Assembly: GCF_000956525.1 (NCBI RefSeq)
Contig: NZ_JYIW01000024.1
Span: 186,001 to 250,000, forward strand
Source of the DNA: Microbacterium oxydans
GTDB taxonomy: Bacteria; Actinomycetota; Actinomycetes; Actinomycetales; Microbacteriaceae
Reading direction: 5' to 3'
DNA: 64,000 nucleotides
Part shown: positions 60,138 to 64,000 of the stretch, one piece after another
Layout: the number at the start of each line of letters is the position of its first letter
How positions within the stretch are numbered: position 1 is the first letter of the stretch
The notes under the pieces: generated by a model
Databases searched by the model: none
What the model was told of the DNA's origin: nothing
Seen by the model: only the letters and a program-made list of their open reading frames with translations
Made by a program: the position numbers and the translations under genes

Positions 60138-61985
60138 ATGTGTGGAATCGTCGGATACGTGGGCCCTCGCCCCAGCCAGGATGTCCTTCTCGCCGGTCTC
60201 GCCCGGCTCGAGTACCGCGGATACGACTCCGCGGGCGTCGCCGTGATCGATGGCGACGGAGTGCTCGGCATGCGGAAGAAGGCCGGCAAGCTCGCGATGC
60301 TCCGCGACTCGCTGGCCGACGCGCCGCTGCCCGACGGTACGACCGGCATCGGTCACACGCGCTGGGCGACGCACGGCGGTCCGACCGACGTCAACGCCCA
60401 CCCGCATCTCGCCGATGACGACAAGCTCGCCGTGATCCACAACGGCATCATCGAGAACTTCTCCGCCCTGCGTGAGGAGCTGCTGGCCGACGGCGTGCAG
60501 TTCCGCAGCGAGACCGACACCGAGGTGGCGGCAGCACTGCTCGGCCGCGAGTACGCCGGCAACGGCGGCGACCTGCAGCTCGCGTTCCGCAGCATCGTCA
60601 ACCGCCTCGAGGGTGCGTTCACGCTGCTCGCGATGCACCAGGACCACCCCGGCCTCGTGGTCGGCGCCCGCCGCAACTCCCCGCTCGTGATCGGTCTCGG
60701 CGAGGGAGAGAACTTCCTCGGCTCCGACGTCGCGGCGTTCGTCGAGCACACGCGCAAGGCGCTCGCGATCGGGCAGGACCAGATCGTCTCCATCACACCG
60801 GATGACGTCACCGTCACCGACTTCGACGGCAATTCCGTCGAGCCCGAGTCGTTCGAGGTGTCGTGGGACTCCGCCGCCGCCGAGAAGGGCGGATGGTCGA
60901 GCTTCATGGCCAAGGAGGTCGCCGAGCAGCCCGAGGCCGTCGCGAACACGATCCGCGGACGCATCCAGGGCGGCCAGGTCGTCATCCCCGAGCTCGACGG
61001 ACTCGACGAGCTCTTCGTCGGGATCAACCGCGTCATCATCACGGCGTGCGGCACGGCATCCTATGCAGCACTCGTCGGCAAGTACGCGATCGAGCAGTGG
61101 GCACGCGTCGCGGTCGACGTCGAGCTCGCGCACGAGTTCCGCTACCGCGACCCGGTGATCGGCGAAGACACGCTCGTCGTCTCGATCAGCCAGTCCGGCG
61201 AGACCATGGACACACTGATGGCCGTCAAGTACGCCCGCGAGCGCGGCGCACGCACGCTCTCGATCTGCAACACGCAGGGCGCGACGATCCCTCGTGAGTC
61301 GGATGCCGTCGTCTACACGCACGCCGGCCCCGAGGTCGCCGTCGCCTCGACGAAGGCGTTCTCCGCCCAGATCACCGCCCTGCTGCTGCTCGGCCTGCAC
61401 ATGGGCCGCGTCCGCGGCTCCATCGCCGATGCCACGACCGACGTCGAGGAGCTGTCGGCACTGCCCGAGAAGATCGCGAAGGTGCTGGAGAGCGAGCAGG
61501 AGCACGTCACCCAGCTCGCCGGATGGATGGCTGACACCCGCTCGGTGCTGTTCCTCGGTCGCCACGTCGGATACCCGATCGCCCTCGAGGGTGCGCTGAA
61601 GCTCAAGGAGATCTCCTACATCCACGCTGAGGGCTTCGCCGCCGGCGAGCTCAAGCACGGTCCGATCGCGCTGATCGAGCCGGGCCAGCCCGTCTTCGTG
61701 CTGGTGCCCTCGCCCCGTCACTCCGCACTCGTGCACTCGAAGGTCGTCTCGAACATCCAGGAGATCCGCGCCCGCGGTGCCCGTGTGATCGTGATCGCCG
61801 AAGAGGGCGACGCCGCGGTGCTGCCGTTCGCCGATGAGGTCATCCGCATCCCGCTCGCTGGCGCGATGTTCGAGCCGCTGCTGGCGGTCGTGCCGCTGCA
61901 GATCTTCGCGATGGCGCTGGCCACGGCCAAGGGTCTCGACGTCGACCAGCCGCGCAACCTCGCGAAGTCGGTCACGGTCGAGTAG
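60138..61985 (+). CDS. glmS: glutamine--fructose-6-phosphate aminotransferase (isomerising)
   Basis: 615 residues. Class II amidotransferase with Cys2 (MCGIVGYVG), GHTRWATHGGPTDVNAHPH, then two SIS domains (CGTASYAALVGKYAIEQW, SQSGETMDTL) and the C-terminal AKSVTVE tail that closes the active site. Makes glucosamine-6-phosphate, feeding GlmM and UDP-GlcNAc for wall and the FucNAc/bacillosamine routes in this window. ATG at 60138 gives the required N-terminal Cys. Confidence 0.97.
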   Translation: MCGIVGYVGPRPSQDVLLAGLARLEYRGYDSAGVAVIDGDGVLGMRKKAGKLAMLRDSLADAPLPDGTTGIGHTRWATHGGPTDVNAHPHLADDDKLAVIHNGIIENFSALREELLADGVQFRSETDTEVAAALLGREYAGNGGDLQLAFRSIVNRLEGAFTLLAMHQDHPGLVVGARRNSPLVIGLGEGENFLGSDVAAFVEHTRKALAIGQDQIVSITPDDVTVTDFDGNSVEPESFEVSWDSAAAEKGGWSSFMAKEVAEQPEAVANTIRGRIQGGQVVIPELDGLDELFVGINRVIITACGTASYAALVGKYAIEQWARVAVDVELAHEFRYRDPVIGEDTLVVSISQSGETMDTLMAVKYARERGARTLSICNTQGATIPRESDAVVYTHAGPEVAVASTKAFSAQITALLLLGLHMGRVRGSIADATTDVEELSALPEKIAKVLESEQEHVTQLAGWMADTRSVLFLGRHVGYPIALEGALKLKEISYIHAEGFAAGELKHGPIALIEPGQPVFVLVPSPRHSALVHSKVVSNIQEIRARGARVIVIAEEGDAAVLPFADEVIRIPLAGAMFEPLLAVVPLQIFAMALATAKGLDVDQPRNLAKSVTVE

Positions 61986-62013
61986 TCGCCCCACCCCGCC
62001 CACCCCGCCGACC

Positions 62014-62087
62014 GGCCCCCTTCTGCGCGAGCCACCCCCTTGGGTGCTGCACAGACGGGGGCCGCTCGCGTACAAGGGGGTGGCTCG
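62014..62087. repeat. interleaved inverted repeats downstream of glmS
   Basis: CGAGCCACCCCCTTG (62028-62042) pairs perfectly with 62073-62087. A second pair, 62014-62025 with 62052-62063, matches with one mismatch. Arms are interleaved (1-2-1'-2'), so they form alternative hairpins or a pseudoknot. Position suggests termination of glmS plus a possible dispersed repeat. Confidence 0.65.
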
Positions 62088-62109
62088 GCACAGGGGGAGG
62101 GGTGCCGAG

Positions 62110-62115
62110 TAGGCT
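62110..62115 (+). promoter_or_regulatory. -10 box of a likely leaderless promoter for acpS-alr-tsaE
   Basis: TAGGCT followed by 6 nt and GTG at 62122. Confidence 0.45.
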
Positions 62116-62121
62116 TGTCCG

Positions 62122-62481
62122 GTGATCATCGGGACCGGCATCGACCTCGTGGACATCCCGCGATTCGAGCGGACCCTCGAGCGGACACCACGCCTGCTGC
62201 AGCGACTCTTCGCCCCGTCAGAACGCACCCTGCGGCTGGCATCGCTCGCCGCACGCTACGCCGCCAAAGAAGCACTGATCAAGGCGCTCGGCGGCTCCGA
62301 CGGGGTGCACTGGACCGAGATCGAGATCGCCTCCGAACCATCCGGCCGACCGGTCTTCGTGTTGTCCGGCTCGACGGCAGCGGTGGTCGCCGAGCGCGGC
62401 ATCACCTCGCTGCACCTGTCCATGTCCCATGACGCCGGTCTCGCGACCGCGTTCGTCGTCGCCGAAGGAGCACCACTGTGA
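62122..62481 (+). CDS. acpS: holo-[acyl-carrier-protein] synthase
   Basis: 119 residues, standard AcpS length. IIGTGIDLVDIPRFERTLER (metal-binding Asp), ASLAARYAAKEALIKALGG and LHLSMSHDAGLATAFVV are diagnostic. Transfers 4'-phosphopantetheine from CoA to ACP. Its stop overlaps alr by GTGA. Confidence 0.95.
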   Translation: MIIGTGIDLVDIPRFERTLERTPRLLQRLFAPSERTLRLASLAARYAAKEALIKALGGSDGVHWTEIEIASEPSGRPVFVLSGSTAAVVAERGITSLHLSMSHDAGLATAFVVAEGAPL

Positions 62482-63584
62482 CGGTCCCGTTCCGCGAAGC
62501 AACGATCGACCTGGATGCGATCGCCGACAACGTGCGGCACTTCCGCCGGCTCACGGGCGTCGAGGTCATCGCCGTCGTCAAGGCCAACGCCTACGGCCAC
62601 GGTGCAGCGGCATCGGCCGTCGCCGCGCTCGCCGGGGGCGCCACGAGGCTCGGCGTCGCCGAGATCCCCGAGGCGCTCGAGCTGCGCAGGCAGGGCGTGC
62701 ACGCGCCGATCATGGCGTGGCTGCACGCGCCGGGTGAACGCTTCGAACAGGCTGCCGCCGAGAACATCGAGCTCGGGATCTCGTCGTTCGACCAGCTCGA
62801 GGCGGCATCCGTCGTCGCGAGCGTCGACCGCCCGGTGGCCGTGCACCTCAAGTTCGAGACCGGCCTCTCGCGCAACGGGATCGCCCCCGCCGACTGGGGG
62901 CGCGTGCTCGCCGAAGCGGCGCGTCTCGAGCGGATCGGACGCCTTCGGGTCGTCGGACTCTTCAGCCACCTCTCGAACACGTCGCTCGATGACGATCGCG
63001 CAGCGCTCTCGAAGTTCGAGGAGGGGGTCGCGGCCGCAGCATCCTCCGGGATCCGCCCCGAGATCCGGCACATCGCCGCGACGGCCGCTGCGATCGAGCA
63101 CGCCGAGATGCGCCTCGACGCTGTCCGGGTCGGCGTCGGCATCTACGGCCTCTCGCCCTTCGACGACCGCAGTTCGGCGCAGCTCGGACTGCGCCCTGCG
63201 ATGACCCTGCGCAGCGCGGTCGCCGCCGTGCGACGGGTTCCGGCCGGAACCGGGGTCTCCTATGGGTACGACCACCGCACCGAGCGCGACACGACGCTCG
63301 TGCTCGTGCCGTTGGGATACGCCGACGGCGTGCCGCGGCAGGCATCGGGCAAGCTGCCGGTGTCGATCGGCGGTCGCCGCTTCACCAATGTCGGACGCAT
63401 CGCGATGGATCAGTTCGTCGTCGACGTCGGCGACACCCCGGTCTCGATCGGCGACGAGGTCGTGCTGTTCGGCGACCCGACGCTCGGTCTGCCCTCGGCG
63501 GCGGACTGGGCGGATGCCGCCGGCACCATCAACTACGAGATCGTCACGCGCATCGGCGCACGCGTGCCACGGCGGGCCTCATGA
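62478..63584 (+). CDS. alr: alanine racemase
   Basis: 368 residues, PLP-dependent. Lys35 in VVKANAYGHG binds PLP; Tyr262 in GVSYGYDH is the opposite catalytic base. Supplies D-Ala for peptidoglycan. GTG start overlaps acpS; its stop overlaps tsaE by ATGA, the usual actinobacterial order. Confidence 0.97.
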   Translation: MTVPFREATIDLDAIADNVRHFRRLTGVEVIAVVKANAYGHGAAASAVAALAGGATRLGVAEIPEALELRRQGVHAPIMAWLHAPGERFEQAAAENIELGISSFDQLEAASVVASVDRPVAVHLKFETGLSRNGIAPADWGRVLAEAARLERIGRLRVVGLFSHLSNTSLDDDRAALSKFEEGVAAAASSGIRPEIRHIAATAAAIEHAEMRLDAVRVGVGIYGLSPFDDRSSAQLGLRPAMTLRSAVAAVRRVPAGTGVSYGYDHRTERDTTLVLVPLGYADGVPRQASGKLPVSIGGRRFTNVGRIAMDQFVVDVGDTPVSIGDEVVLFGDPTLGLPSAADWADAAGTINYEIVTRIGARVPRRAS

Positions 63585-64000
63585 GCATCGATCCCGCCTT
63601 CCTCGGCCGCTCGGAGATCGCGACGGCCGAGGCGATGGAGCAGCTCGGCTTCCGCATCGGCGAGCAGCTCGACGCAGGTGATCTGCTCGTGCTCACCGGA
63701 CCGCTCGGCGCCGGCAAGACGACGTTCACCCGCGGGCTCGCCGACGGCCTCGGCGTCCGCGGCCCCGTGCAGAGCCCGACGTTCGTGATCGCGCGCACCC
63801 ATCCGTCGCTCGTGGGCCGCGCGCCGCTCGTGCACGTCGACGCCTACCGGCTCGGATCGGGCGCTGAGCTCGATGACCTCGATCTCGACCTCGCGCGCTC
63901 GGTGGTGGTGGTCGAGTGGGGACGGGGCATGGCCGAAGAGCTCGCGGACGCCTGGTGGGACATCGAGCTGGAACGCCCGGTGGGCAGCGTCGGCGACGAC
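63581..64000 (+). CDS. tsaE: tRNA threonylcarbamoyladenosine ATPase TsaE (partial, cut by window end)
   Basis: The first 140 residues are present, from ATG 63581 (overlapping the alr stop). MSIDPAFLGRSEIATAEAME, P-loop GPLGAGKTT, SPTFVIARTH and HVDAYRLG fit TsaE, the ATPase needed for t6A37 on ANN-reading tRNAs. The 3' end lies beyond position 64000. Confidence 0.93.
   Translation, partial: MSIDPAFLGRSEIATAEAMEQLGFRIGEQLDAGDLLVLTGPLGAGKTTFTRGLADGLGVRGPVQSPTFVIARTHPSLVGRAPLVHVDAYRLGSGAELDDLDLDLARSVVVVEWGRGMAEELADAWWDIELERPVGSVGDD

Noticed and set aside
59079..62228. Minus-strand ORF of 1049 codons
   Set aside because: Antisense to coaA, glmS and acpS, with Arg/Glu/Asp/His/Leu-heavy composition typical of high-GC shadow frames; no family motifs.
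1..64000. CRISPR array, prophage, insertion sequence or integron
   Set aside because: No regular spaced repeats, transposase, integrase or phage structural genes were seen.

Overview
The window is a high-GC actinobacterial chromosome segment. Gene content and protein style (DUF6458 protein, CsbD/Asp23/GlsB stress genes, DUF4012 protein, many GTG starts, likely leaderless genes) suggest Micrococcales, probably Microbacteriaceae such as Microbacterium. No prophage, insertion sequence or CRISPR array was seen. Both ends are chromosomal; the last gene (tsaE) runs off the right edge.

Layout. 1-5 kb: FBP zinc-finger protein, crotonase, membrane protein coupled to an inositol-phosphatase-family enzyme, M23 peptidase, tRNA-Thr and tRNA-Met. 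5-11 kb: small membrane protein, META-domain protein, flavoprotein plus reductase pair, a CsbD gene behind a short upstream ORF, MHS-type transporter with a MarR regulator, an HTH-only LysR protein opposite HutD. 11.5-14.3 kb: stress module of Asp23, CsbD, GlsB, ECF sigma factor and two more Asp23-like proteins. 14.3-20.9 kb: NmrA-like oxidoreductase opposite an HxlR regulator, APC permease, truA, an HTH protein, an EEP-family protein, a DUF559-like protein. 21.2-23.8 kb: rplM-rpsI-glmM.

23.8-49.1 kb is a large surface-glycan locus. It has a GtrA/GtrB/GT-C-like trio, two tandem Wzz-tyrosine kinases, and a long translationally coupled operon. The first part of the operon is PglF/E/C/D-like and predicts an N,N'-diacetylbacillosamine-type sugar plus the initiating phosphosugar transferase. 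Then come a WbuB-like glycosyltransferase and the complete CapE/CapF/CapG set for UDP-L-FucNAc, another glycosyltransferase, a pyruvyltransferase, a flippase, an O-antigen ligase/polymerase and a UDP-glucose dehydrogenase. A nucleotidyltransferase with a PqqD-like N-terminus and a DUF4012 protein close it. 49.1-58 kb: signal peptidase I, acyltransferase-like membrane protein, MauE-thioredoxin protein, Tat-type secreted protein, AraC regulator, an HPr-kinase-like/PqqD fusion, a third Wzz-kinase, a low-molecular-weight phosphatase and VanZ. 58-64 kb is housekeeping: ppx, coaA, glmS, acpS, alr, tsaE.

The most unusual region is 52.0-55.3 kb. Two minus-strand leaders about 1.4 kb apart share a palindrome, a conserved block, and a hairpin element whose inner stem shows compensatory changes. 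Both precede ORFs that begin MTEE; one is a Tat-type secreted protein, the other a short ORF overlapping the AraC gene. The HPr-kinase-like/PqqD fusion is divergent from this. Together they look like an undescribed regulated surface-protein system next to the glycan locus. A second pattern is the repeated TANNNT-(6-7 nt)-start geometry, implying many leaderless transcripts.
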